A DNA stretch of 64,000 nt, taken from assembly GCF_015207005.2 (NCBI RefSeq), contig NZ_JADEXS020000001.1:5280001-5344000 (forward strand), read 5' to 3'. Below, one piece after another: positions 35,720 through 43,548 of the stretch. Position numbers and translations under genes: made by a program. Below the pieces are notes generated by a model. It was given only the letters and a program-made list of their open reading frames with translations, did no database searches and was not told where the DNA came from. The stretch comes from Desmonostoc muscorum LEGE 12446 (GTDB lineage: Bacteria > Cyanobacteriota > Cyanobacteriia > Cyanobacteriales > Nostocaceae). Within the stretch, counting starts at the first letter, position 1, and every line of letters begins with the position of its first letter.

Positions 35720-36610
35720 TTAATTTGCTAGCCAGAAAGCAACGTTATGCACATAGGTTTTGATATCTTCCAAAGCGTGTGGCTCTTTCTTCATGCCATC
35801 TCCTGGTGCTTCATCTACAAAAGTGGGACAGCCTTTTTCAATGTCCCAGTTGTAATCTACTAGATGGTGGAAGCTGGAATTAGCTACTGCTCGTCCTAAT
35901 ATATTTCCTTGTGGATCTTGATGATGCTCGATCGCTACAACAAGATTGAACTCACGATCGGTAACTAAACTTTTTCCTAAGGCAATTACCCGCGCATTAG
36001 CATTGCTCAAAGGCGCACCAATCCCGCCTTCGTGGGGATGCGCTGGAAAAAATTCGATATGTCCCAAAGGTGAATTTGGATTTTTTAAAAGTTCGTGAAT
36101 TGGTTCAACAATGGTAATTTTTTGATAATCACCGTTAGCCCCAGAATGATAGTTAGGCCAGGAAATATAACTTGTGTATGAGTCATCTCGGCTCCAGCGA
36201 GATTCATCGGGATCGGGGTTTTTTGTGTTGAAATAGTGGACATCACCAATGTCAATTAAACCACACATTGAACAGCCCATATCTTGATGATCCCGTGTTG
36301 TCAGAATACCACCGCCGCGTTGCCGAAAAGCATTAATTCCAGCAATATCTTTTTCGGTTAAACCATCACCCACATCTAAAGCAAATAGCCAAAGTTCATC
36401 AAAATCTGATTTGTCTAGAGTACTTAATACTGGGTCACCATCTACTGCATTTGACTCGTAATCGCGTCCTGTAACTTCAAATAAAGAATTTCCCGTTTCA
36501 TCTTTAATTGATGCTAAGTAATCTTGCAACATCGAGAAACGAAAAATGCTCCAATCATCTTCAGTCTTAGGAATCGTAGTCTGCAAAAGAATACGAATTG
36601 GTTTTGCCAT
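35720..36610 (-). CDS. Hypothetical protein, possible glutamine-amidotransferase/ThuA-like fold
   Basis: A 296-residue soluble protein. The first 110 residues look like a Rossmann-type sheet: IRILLQTTIPKTEDDWSIFR, FDELWLFALDVGDGLTEKDI, then INAFRQRGGGILTTRDHQDM. The GGG strand-turn-HQDMGC segment sits where class I glutamine amidotransferase-like or ThuA proteins carry their nucleophile elbow. Later segments are rich in His and Asp (HIEFFPAHPHEGGIG, VVAIEHHQDPQG, SSFHHLVDYNW), which could bind metal. I do not recognise a named family. It is read alone on the minus strand. Confidence 0.6.
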   Translation of the reverse strand: MAKPIRILLQTTIPKTEDDWSIFRFSMLQDYLASIKDETGNSLFEVTGRDYESNAVDGDPVLSTLDKSDFDELWLFALDVGDGLTEKDIAGINAFRQRGGGILTTRDHQDMGCSMCGLIDIGDVHYFNTKNPDPDESRWSRDDSYTSYISWPNYHSGANGDYQKITIVEPIHELLKNPNSPLGHIEFFPAHPHEGGIGAPLSNANARVIALGKSLVTDREFNLVVAIEHHQDPQGNILGRAVANSSFHHLVDYNWDIEKGCPTFVDEAPGDGMKKEPHALEDIKTYVHNVAFWLAN

Positions 36611-36877
36611 AACCTCTGCCAGACGAACACCACAATAGAGTATAGCGATCGCTTTGCACTAATGCTTAAATAATTCCTAAACATCTCTCCCAAGTATGAA
36701 ATAAATTCACAACTCTCGGTAGTAGCACCAGCAGTTCAGAATACCTAAGCTAGATAAAGCTAATTCATTATCGACTCAACCACTATAGATCCTCTGTAGC
36801 GCTTGCTGGGGATTCCTGCCTGTCTTCGGTAGCTTCAATTCAACGTTCCTTAGCACAGCAACAGACGCAAAAGAGAT

Positions 36878-37408
36878 ATGAAAGCAGAGCAACTCATGGA
36901 AAATTATGCCGCAGGCATAAGAGATTTTACTGGTATCAACTTGAGTGAGGCCAACCTCAGGGAAGCTAACCTCAGGGGCGCAATTCTAGATAAAGCTATT
37001 CTCGATGGAGCTAATTTGAGTCACGCTAATTTAACGCAAACTAGTTTGATTGGGGCAGACTTGAATGGAGCAGATTTAAGTAACGCCAACCTCAGTGGTA
37101 GCAACTTAACTGGAGCTATTTTAGATGGAGCTATCTTGGATGGAGCTAATTTGGATGGAGCTAATTTGAGTCACGCTGATTTGACAGTTGCCAAGCTGAT
37201 TGAAACTAACTTAACTGACGCGGGTTTACAGCAAGCAAGCTTAATTGCGGCAAATTTAAATGGAGCTGATTTGAGTGGCGCAGATTTAACTGTAGCCGAC
37301 TTGTCCCAAGCAAATCTTACTGAAGCAGATTTAAACCAGGCAAATTTAAGCGGAGCAAATTTAGAGGGAGCCAATATAGAAGGAACAATTTTGGATGAGA
37401 ATGTCTAA
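36878..37408 (+). CDS. Pentapeptide repeat protein
   Basis: A 176-residue protein built almost entirely of A(D/N)LxX pentapeptides from about residue 20 (NLSEANLREANLRGAILDKA). Such sequences fold as a right-handed quadrilateral beta helix of about seven coils. There is no signal peptide, so it is likely cytoplasmic. Cyanobacteria carry dozens of these and most have no known role; some bind DNA gyrase, but no evidence here supports that. An STRR tract follows the stop directly. Confidence 0.92.
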   Translation: MKAEQLMENYAAGIRDFTGINLSEANLREANLRGAILDKAILDGANLSHANLTQTSLIGADLNGADLSNANLSGSNLTGAILDGAILDGANLDGANLSHADLTVAKLIETNLTDAGLQQASLIAANLNGADLSGADLTVADLSQANLTEADLNQANLSGANLEGANIEGTILDENV

Positions 37409-37481
37409 AAGGGAGTGGGGCATGGGGCATTGGGCATGAGAAGAGGACAAGGGGGACAAGGGGGACATGGTAGCAATTTTT

Positions 37482-37557
37482 CTCCCAAGTCTCCCAAGTC
37501 TCCCAAGTCTGCCCCCTCTCCCTCATCCCCCTCATCCCCCTCATCCCCCTCATCTCC
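37482..37557. repeat. 9-bp tandem repeats (TCCCAAGTC and CCTCATCCC)
   Basis: Three units of CTCCCAAGT are followed by about four units of CCTCATCCC. The second type is the complement of the repeat at 29835. The array ends at the insertion point of MITE copy 2 and resumes after it. Confidence 0.9.
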
Positions 37558-37763
37558 CAGGGCTGATTCATTCCCCAAAGAGCTTTAAAAATCAAGGGTT
37601 CCAGCGATTAAAAATTAGTTATTTTGTTACTGGCGTGCCGATGAAACCAACTATTTTACTGATATTTCAGTGCTTAAATGTTCATCTCTTCGTCACGCTT
37701 ACTTACAATTTTCTTGCTAACCATCTTGACAAATCCTGTTTGAAATGGAATGAAACAGCCCTG
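37558..37763. mobile_element. 206-bp MITE, copy 2
   Basis: This is the same element as 23697-23902, same orientation, no difference seen by eye. Its own 10-bp target duplication is CCTCATCTCC (37548-37557 and 37764-37773), which differs from that of copy 1 and proves an independent insertion. It landed inside an STRR tract. Confidence 0.93.
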
Positions 37764-37768
37764 CCTCA

Positions 37769-37802
37769 TCTCCCCAGTCCCCAGTCCCCAGTCCCCACTC
37801 CC
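37769..37802. repeat. STRR, CCCCAGT heptamers
   Basis: Four to five CCCCAGT/CCCCACT units are the continuation of the repeat tract split by MITE copy 2. They are followed directly by the end of the 261-residue gene. Confidence 0.88.
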
Positions 37803-37804
37803 CT

Positions 37805-38590
37805 TTACACCAAGTAACTCGTATTAGGCACAATCGCAAAGAAGGCATACTCATACCAAGCAGTCCAGATGAAACTGCGAATCCATCGCTGACGCTTTTC
37901 GGGACTCAATTCATACTCAAACGCCCCACGTGCAGGATCGATAGAAGATAGGTGAGAGTTGCAACCGCAGCCGTGTTGATAGGTAAAACCATATTTTGAG
38001 GCAATACTTTGCACCTTCATCTGAATAGCAAATACCTTGCCTGCATGGAGTATGGCATCCCAAGCACGCTTGTGTTCTATATCACGGGGGTCAAATCGTA
38101 AGGCACGTTCTTCAAAAACATGATCGCGGTAAATTGGTGCTAAATGCACATGATAGAAACTAGCAGGCAGTTCATAACCAAATTCATTGAATAAATCTAT
38201 ACCAATACGAGCTACTTTTACTTCCTCGGCATACTCGATTCCCTTTGACTCCACATCGCGGAGAATTTCTGCAAAATTTGGATAGCTGTCTTTCCTAAAG
38301 TCTTGTCCAAAAAATTCCAGGGTTTCCCATGCTAGCTGTGCAAATATTTGGGAGAATGACGGTATTAAGTGAGCTAGTTGGGGGCGATCGCTAAACAAGT
38401 CAACGTCACCATGCTCTAATTTGTATAGAAATAACTGTGCCATCTCAACATAAGTTTGCGGATGGGGAAGTCCCACACTCGTGGTTCCTCTCGCAATCTC
38501 TTGCCATGTAGGGGGTAGTTGAGAAACGTGAACCGCATTTTCTCCGGCAATGACTGCAACACGAGGATATTCGAGAAGTTGCATCGACAA
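37805..38590 (-). CDS. Hypothetical cyanobacterial protein with HGCGCNSH motif
   Basis: A 261-residue soluble, mostly helical protein. The middle reads AQLFLYKLEHGDVDLFSDRP and AEILRDVESKGIEYAEEVKV. Near the C-terminus YQHGCGCNSHLSSIDPARG (about 205-223) packs two Cys and two His in six residues, a possible metal site. It ends in an aromatic stretch (FIWTAWYEYAFFAIV). No family is recognised. An STRR tract separates it from the sppA gene upstream on the same strand. Confidence 0.7.
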   Translation of the reverse strand: MSMQLLEYPRVAVIAGENAVHVSQLPPTWQEIARGTTSVGLPHPQTYVEMAQLFLYKLEHGDVDLFSDRPQLAHLIPSFSQIFAQLAWETLEFFGQDFRKDSYPNFAEILRDVESKGIEYAEEVKVARIGIDLFNEFGYELPASFYHVHLAPIYRDHVFEERALRFDPRDIEHKRAWDAILHAGKVFAIQMKVQSIASKYGFTYQHGCGCNSHLSSIDPARGAFEYELSPEKRQRWIRSFIWTAWYEYAFFAIVPNTSYLV

Positions 38591-38682
38591 TCTCCATTTA
38601 AGACTTTAATGTGTAATTTACCCTAAGTAATGCCTTCTTTATGTTCTCGACAGAATTAAAAAATGTTTGACAGACTGTCTTA

Positions 38683-38783
38683 GGGGAGTGGGGAGTGGGG
38701 AGTGGGGATTGGGGATTGGGGACTGGGGATTGGGGAGTGGGGATTGGGGACTGGGGATTGGGGACTGGGGATTGGGGACTGGG
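38683..38783. repeat. STRR, GGGGA(G/T/C)T heptamers, about 14 units
   Basis: This is an uninterrupted heptamer array between the sppA stop and the next gene, one of the longest in the window. Frames read through it ([13 protein letters not shown]) are artefacts. Confidence 0.93.
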
Positions 38784-38818
38784 AAAGATGAGGGTAATGC
38801 CCAATGCCCAATGCCCAT

Positions 38819-40654
38819 CTACTCAATTTTCAAGTTGAAAGGTAAGCGGGCATATATTCCCTGTGGGTCGTTCATTTTTTGGAGAATTTGGATTTCTTGT
38901 TGGAGTTTTTGGAATTCAGCAGTGAGGGGATTAGATTGTTTGGGTTGCGTTGACTCAATTCCTAAATTATTCCGCACTTCTTGAGTTGCTTGCCCAAAAA
39001 AGCGTTCTCCGAAGCTGCTAAAGCGGGGATATTCTTGCAATTCCCAATCTTCTTCTAGTTTCGCTTCTTTGGCAGCATAGGCGATCGCACTATTCAAACC
39101 GCCAATTTCATCCACCAAACCAATTTCCTTAGCCGCCACACCTGACCAAACCCGTCCTTGGGCAATTTCTGCTACTTTTTGTTCTGGGAGTTTCCGACCT
39201 TGGGAAACTTTATTGAGAAACATGTTATAAATCCGGTCAACACTGCGTTGATAAAGCGCTAATTCTGGGGCTGATTTCGGGCGAGAAACTGTTTGAGAAT
39301 CAGCATAGCGCCCGGTTTTCACTGAATCCCAGGTGATACCGTTGTCATTTGCCAACTTTTGCCCATTAAATAGTATGCCAAACACCCCAATTGAACCTGT
39401 AATTGTATTTGGTTCGGCAAAAATCCGGTTAGAGTCGCTAGCAATCCAGTAACCACCAGAGGCGGCGGTATCACCCATTGATACTACAACTGGTTTTTCT
39501 TGGCGAGTTAATTTCACTTCTCGCTGCATGACTTCGGCTGCGGTGGCGCTACCACCAGGGCTATTAATTCGCAGAACAATTGCTTTTACATCTTTATCTT
39601 GTCGCAGTCTATTAAAGATTTTCGCAAAGCGATCGCCTCCTACTTCGCCATCTTCACCTATACCATCGACAATCTCGCCTTCAGCATAAACAACGGCAAT
39701 TTTATTTTTTGAGTCGCGTTCTACACCCAAAGATTTGCCGGAAACTTGTGAGTAGTCATTCAAGTTAATTTGGCGGAATGTTTTGTCTTCTTTGTCGGTA
39801 TCTGTAAGCTTTTTTAGGTCACTCACTACTTCATCAGCGTATGCTATTTGGTCTACCAAACCGCTGGTTTTGGCTTGTGTTGCTTCTAATAATGCCTGAT
39901 TATCTGCGATCGCCTGTAGCTGTTCCGGTTGAATTTTCCGGCTGGCACCGACAGCATTGCGCCATTCTCCCCAAACATCATCCAATAATTTCTGAGTTTG
40001 TTCGCGGTTTTCTGGACTTAGCTTTGTGAGGATCAACGGTTCAACAGCTCCCTTAAATTTCCCTACCCGCACGACTTGAACCCCAATACCATACTTTTGC
40101 AATGCTCCCGTTAAGAACATTAGTTGCGAACTCAACCCGTTGACTTCCATTAATCCCAACGGGTTAAGGATGATGGAGTTTGCCGCTGAACTCAGATAAT
40201 ATTCCTTTTCAGTCCAATTACTGCCATAGGCAACAATCTTTTTGCCACCAGCGCGGAATTCCTCTAAAGCTTTGCGGATTTCTTTCAGAGAGGCGTAGCC
40301 GATATCACCAGTTTCCCTTGTGCTGCTCGCATCCAGATAGATACCCACAATTCGCGGATCGCGCCGCGCCTTTTCCAAGGTTTCCACAACTTTGCGGAGT
40401 GTCATTCTCTCTTCACCCACACCTGAGAGTGCATTCTGAAAGAATTCGCCAGAATTGGGTTCCCCGTCAGTAATTTTCATCGACAAGTCAAAAACTAGCA
40501 TTGACTTATCTTTCACTTCTGGCCCAGTATCTTTAGAGGATGTAGCAGCCAACAGCAGCACGAACAGTCCAGTTGTTCCCAGACCGCAGAAAACAATTAG
40601 TCCTAGTAAGGTGCCAATTAAACTAGCAAAAGTTTGTTTAAAAAAGTTAGTCAT
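38819..40654 (-). CDS. sppA: Signal peptide peptidase SppA, 67 kDa type (protease IV)
   Basis: A 611-residue protein with an N-terminal membrane anchor (about 13-37, [19 protein letters not shown]) and two tandem S49/ClpP-like domains, as in the long bacterial SppA. The Lys general base is in the N-terminal repeat (GKFKGAVEP, Lys201) and the Ser nucleophile in the C-terminal one ([11 protein letters not shown], Ser399), matching the Ser/Lys dyad of the family. [16 protein letters not shown] and [15 protein letters not shown] are also present. It degrades signal peptides and other membrane-embedded fragments; in cyanobacteria SppA has also been linked to acclimation of thylakoid antenna to light. 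Confidence 0.95.
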   Translation of the reverse strand: MTNFFKQTFASLIGTLLGLIVFCGLGTTGLFVLLLAATSSKDTGPEVKDKSMLVFDLSMKITDGEPNSGEFFQNALSGVGEERMTLRKVVETLEKARRDPRIVGIYLDASSTRETGDIGYASLKEIRKALEEFRAGGKKIVAYGSNWTEKEYYLSSAANSIILNPLGLMEVNGLSSQLMFLTGALQKYGIGVQVVRVGKFKGAVEPLILTKLSPENREQTQKLLDDVWGEWRNAVGASRKIQPEQLQAIADNQALLEATQAKTSGLVDQIAYADEVVSDLKKLTDTDKEDKTFRQINLNDYSQVSGKSLGVERDSKNKIAVVYAEGEIVDGIGEDGEVGGDRFAKIFNRLRQDKDVKAIVLRINSPGGSATAAEVMQREVKLTRQEKPVVVSMGDTAASGGYWIASDSNRIFAEPNTITGSIGVFGILFNGQKLANDNGITWDSVKTGRYADSQTVSRPKSAPELALYQRSVDRIYNMFLNKVSQGRKLPEQKVAEIAQGRVWSGVAAKEIGLVDEIGGLNSAIAYAAKEAKLEEDWELQEYPRFSSFGERFFGQATQEVRNNLGIESTQPKQSNPLTAEFQKLQQEIQILQKMNDPQGIYARLPFNLKIE

Positions 40655-40775
40655 ATCTTGTAAATCTATGTTCTACTGGTTTATTCATTTTCTTATAAGT
40701 AGCATTTAAGTAGCAGCTTGTCTTCTTTGGCTATCAAAAATCAGGACACTCAGTAATAGACCTACCTTGAAAATA

Positions 40776-40805
40776 GGGACTGGGGACTGGGGATTGGGGA
40801 CTGGG
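40776..40805. repeat. STRR, GGGGACT heptamers
   Basis: Four units lie upstream of sppA, the same family as 38683 and 58401. Confidence 0.88.
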
Positions 40806-40842
40806 AAAGAGATATTTTCATTCCTTTCTTGTGCTCGCGTAG

Positions 40843-41022
40843 GAAGTACTTTTGTGGCTGTTTTGTAACTCTGTGCGTTCTCATGCCGCACATGCGCTGG
40901 GTCAAATCGGCAAAAAAACTTTTAGTTTGGTCACTACTCTTGCCCAATTGATTAACCAACACCAGGATTCAAAATATGTTGGAAATGGAATTGATTTGCT
41001 GTGGGATTTAGTGTGTGGGTAG
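40843..41022 (+). pseudogene. HEAT-repeat protein remnant
   Basis: In one + frame without a start codon the DNA reads SVRSHAAHALGQIGKKTFSL and continues to TAG at 41020-41022. VRSHAAHALGQIGK is the core of a HEAT/PBS-lyase-type repeat. The frame is closed upstream by TAG at 40840. It looks like the 3' end of a lost gene and is antisense to no recognised gene. Confidence 0.55.
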
Positions 41023-41039
41023 ATAAAGTTACCGAAATA

Positions 41040-41072
41040 ATTACGAATTACGAATTACGAATTACGAATTAT
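41040..41072. repeat. Heptamer repeat ATTACGA
   Basis: Four ATTACGA units immediately follow the isomerase stop codon (minus strand). The same unit is repeated at 60553-60600. Confidence 0.9.
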
Positions 41073-41073
41073 T

Positions 41074-42123
41074 TTATTCTATGCGCTGTAAACCATCAGA
41101 GTGCTTTAACTGATACAAGGTCGCATTGCCTGTGCAAAATAATACTGTGGTGATTTCGGCAATTAATACCTCAGCGAGTTCGGCAACTGCTGTCTCTGAT
41201 ACTGCTGCTGCTTTCAGGAAGGGCATTGCTAAACCAGCGATGTCTGCTCCCAAGGCGATCGCCATTGCTGCATCTAGTCCATGACGCAAGCCTCCCGAAG
41301 CAATTAAGGGCACATCTGGGGCGATCGCTCGAATACTGGTAATGCACTCTGCTGTCGGTAAACCCCAATCGGCAAATGTCCTGCCTAAGCGACGTTGCAA
41401 GGGATTTTCAGCTCGTTCGCTTTCCACCTTCGCCCATGAAGTACCACCAGCACCAGCGACATCAATGGCTGTGACTCCAGCATCTAAGAGTTTTTTGGCG
41501 ATCGCACCTGAAATCCCATTACCCACTTCTTTCGCAATTACTGGTACTGGAATTTTGGAGCATATTTTAGAAATATTGTCAAGCAAACCCTTAAAATTAG
41601 TATCACCTTTGGGTTGAATGCACTCTTGTAGGGGGTTAATGTGTAAAATCAATGCATCAGCCTCTAGAATCTCGACTACCCGCAAACATTCATCTAAGCC
41701 ATATTTATAGTTAAGTTGCACAGCGCCCAAGTTGGCAAATAGCAGAACATCCGGCGCATACTTGCGGACAGCAAAAGTATCAGCTACCTGGGGTTTTTCG
41801 ACGGCTACTCGCTGGGAACCGACACCCATTGCAATTTTGTAGTGTTGGGCGACTTCGGCCAGGCGTTGGTTAATGATTCCTGCTTGTTCGGTTCCTCCAG
41901 TCATGGAAGAAATTAATAAAGGTGCGCCGAGGTGTTTACCCAAAAAAGTTGTACTGATGTCAATGTCGCTGTGATCTAATTCTGGTAAGCAACAATGGGT
42001 GAACCGATAGCGTTCTAGTCCATTAGTAACTTCATGACACTGGACATCTTCTTCTAAGCAGATGCGAATGTGATCGGCTTTGCGATTTTGAGTTTGGGCG
42101 GAGACGTTGCTAGGGGCGTTCAC
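41074..42123 (-). CDS. fni: Type 2 isopentenyl-diphosphate delta-isomerase
   Basis: A 349-residue FMN-dependent enzyme that interconverts IPP and DMAPP, feeding carotenoid, chlorophyll-phytol and quinone synthesis from the MEP pathway. Family features: [35 protein letters not shown] (FMN region), [53 protein letters not shown] and [13 protein letters not shown] (phosphate-binding glycines). The length is normal. The gene ends at an STRR and is read alone; no MEP pathway genes are nearby. Confidence 0.96.
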   Translation of the reverse strand: MNAPSNVSAQTQNRKADHIRICLEEDVQCHEVTNGLERYRFTHCCLPELDHSDIDISTTFLGKHLGAPLLISSMTGGTEQAGIINQRLAEVAQHYKIAMGVGSQRVAVEKPQVADTFAVRKYAPDVLLFANLGAVQLNYKYGLDECLRVVEILEADALILHINPLQECIQPKGDTNFKGLLDNISKICSKIPVPVIAKEVGNGISGAIAKKLLDAGVTAIDVAGAGGTSWAKVESERAENPLQRRLGRTFADWGLPTAECITSIRAIAPDVPLIASGGLRHGLDAAMAIALGADIAGLAMPFLKAAAVSETAVAELAEVLIAEITTVLFCTGNATLYQLKHSDGLQRIE

Positions 42124-42293
42124 TGGTGATGATGATTTGTTTGGTTGCGATCGCTATTGTTACATTCTTACAGCCTCAGGTATCTGCTTTGCCTACTTAC
42201 TCAAAAATTCTGTGGCTGACATCAATTCGATACCATACTATATTTTAGTACATATGAACTAATTGCTGCTGGCGATCAATATAAAAGGCACAA

Positions 42294-42932
42294 TTAAATA
42301 TTATCCCGCAGCCAATTTCTAAAAGCTTGAATTGCTTGGCTGCTACCAACAACTTGACTTTGCTGGACGTATTGATTTACTAGCTCAATTATTGGAATAT
42401 CTGGAAAAGTAGGACTAAAATTTGACTCTACATATTTTCCACTTTGCAAGACGTTAATTTGTAAGCCTTGTTTTCCATATCGCCAAAGTTCTGGTACTCC
42501 CAAAATTTGGTAATTATCCAATTGCGTGCGAGAAGTTAAATCAATTTCTATGGCTAAGTCTGGGGGTGGATCTACACTTAAATTTATGCGATTTTTACCA
42601 ATAACTACCGCTTGATTTTGAATGTAAAAACAAGTATCCGGTTCTACTCCCTGACTCATTTTTTCGTTTTTTAGAGTGGTTGAACCTAAAGCATCATAAT
42701 TGATACTTAGTTCATTCAGTAAAATTTTGACTATATCGCCAATAATTTCTTTGGCTTTTTCATGTTCGGGTAAGGGAACCATAATTTCTAAAAAACCATG
42801 ACTATAGGAAATTCTGGCAGCGCGATGTTCTCCTAATTCTGCCAAAATATTTTCAAATTGCTGCCAGCTAACGTCCTCAAGTAACAGTTGCTGTCCCGGT
42901 TGAATCCTCAATTGTCTTAACTCTAAAAGCAT
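42294..42932 (-). CDS. Uma2 family endonuclease-like protein (DUF820)
   Basis: A 212-residue protein with the restriction-endonuclease-like fold of the Uma2 family, greatly expanded in cyanobacteria. The core reads GVEPDTCFYIQN, then DPPPDLAIEIDLTSRTQLD (the PD...(D/E)xD/T catalytic pattern) and ILGVPELWRYGKQGLQI. Nuclease activity and target are unproven for most members. The start overlaps the end of an open frame that encodes a fragment (FVPMFEMSPQGMNAAI), so an upstream gene has been lost. Confidence 0.88.
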   Translation of the reverse strand: MLLELRQLRIQPGQQLLLEDVSWQQFENILAELGEHRAARISYSHGFLEIMVPLPEHEKAKEIIGDIVKILLNELSINYDALGSTTLKNEKMSQGVEPDTCFYIQNQAVVIGKNRINLSVDPPPDLAIEIDLTSRTQLDNYQILGVPELWRYGKQGLQINVLQSGKYVESNFSPTFPDIPIIELVNQYVQQSQVVGSSQAIQAFRNWLRDNI

Positions 42933-43044
42933 AAAGATTCATCCAACTCTTTTACTACAATATATCGACCCCGCAACACACTAATTGCCGCATTCATCCC
43001 CTGCGGACTCATTTCAAACATCGGCACAAAACGGGCAATTTTTT

Positions 43045-43354
43045 CGGCAGTTTAGTATAAATATTGGCAATTGCTTCTGGTGACTGATGCTGATAAATAT
43101 ACTCATAGGACTTACGCAAAAACTCTCTGAAACTCTTATTTCTTTGTGACGGCAGTCGCTCATGGGGGAAACCCCCAAGACCGCGCTGCCTCTCCTTTGC
43201 GTCCTTCTCTACGAGACGCTGCGCGAATGCGGTTCGTTTTTTCATGATTTTGCGTAAGTCCTAACTCATTTAAAATGGTTTTGATGCCAATACGCGAACC
43301 TTTTAAACGAATGTCGTCCGGAGCGAGAAAAGTAAAATAATCTTCGAGTTGCAT
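43045..43354 (-). pseudogene. DUF433 gene split by a MITE
   Basis: From ATG 43354 the minus strand encodes QLEDYFTFLAPDDIRLKGSR and IGIKTILNE, the DUF433 start. It then runs into the element at 43106-43263 and resumes as YIYQHQSPEAIANIYTKLP. Joining across one copy of the ACTCA duplication gives ILNE-YIYQHQSPEAIAN in one frame. After KLP the frame is lost and a different fragment (ARFVPMFEMS) follows, so a second lesion lies near 43040. DUF433 proteins are small, usually antitoxin-like DNA-binding proteins. Confidence 0.85.
43106..43263. mobile_element. 158-bp MITE with TAGGACTTACGCAAAA ends
   Basis: Perfect 16-bp terminal inverted repeats are flanked by the 5-bp target duplication ACTCA (43101-43105 and 43264-43268). 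The interior contains Nostoc repeat motifs (GTCGCTCATGGGGGAAACCC, TCTCTACGAGACGCTGCGCG). It has no transposase. Its insertion disrupted the DUF433 gene. Confidence 0.92.
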
Positions 43355-43371
43355 AATTTAATTTTCTTAGA

Positions 43372-43518
43372 TATAGCAATCCTAAATGAGTCATGAAAAA
43401 TATAGATAAGGAAACGAACCGCATTCGCGCAGCGTCTCGTAGAGAAGAACGCAAAGTACGCAAAGAGAAGAAAGAAGAAAGAGATATATAATTTTCACAA
43501 ATGATTTAGACTGCTATA
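43372..43518. mobile_element. MITE-like element with TATAGCA ends
   Basis: The left end TATAGCAATCCTAAATGAGT (43372) is imperfectly complementary to the right end AATGATTTAGACTGCTATA. The left end matches, inverted, the end of the 8540-8786 repeat. The interior GCATTCGCGCAGCGTCTCGT is shared, inverted, with the neighbouring 158-bp element. Confidence 0.6.
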
Positions 43519-43548
43519 GTGTACTTCACTAACTTGAAATCTGCTGTA
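43518..43548. repeat. IS630-like terminal sequence, solo copy A
   Basis: GTGTACTTCACTAACTTGAAATCTGCTGTA is one of four related 30-bp sequences (others at 46441, 51259 and 52119). The 52119 copy ends an IS630-type transposase fragment, which suggests that this is a terminal repeat. Here it contains the stop and last codons of the membrane GTPase gene. Confidence 0.65.

Noticed and set aside
37467..37817. 116-codon frame that crosses MITE copy 2
   Set aside because: It is composed of STRR sequence and MITE interior; MITE copy 1 does not keep the same frame with its flanks.
38598..38984. Open frames with GDWGLG and [12 protein letters not shown] repeats
   Set aside because: They are translations of heptamer repeats, not genes.
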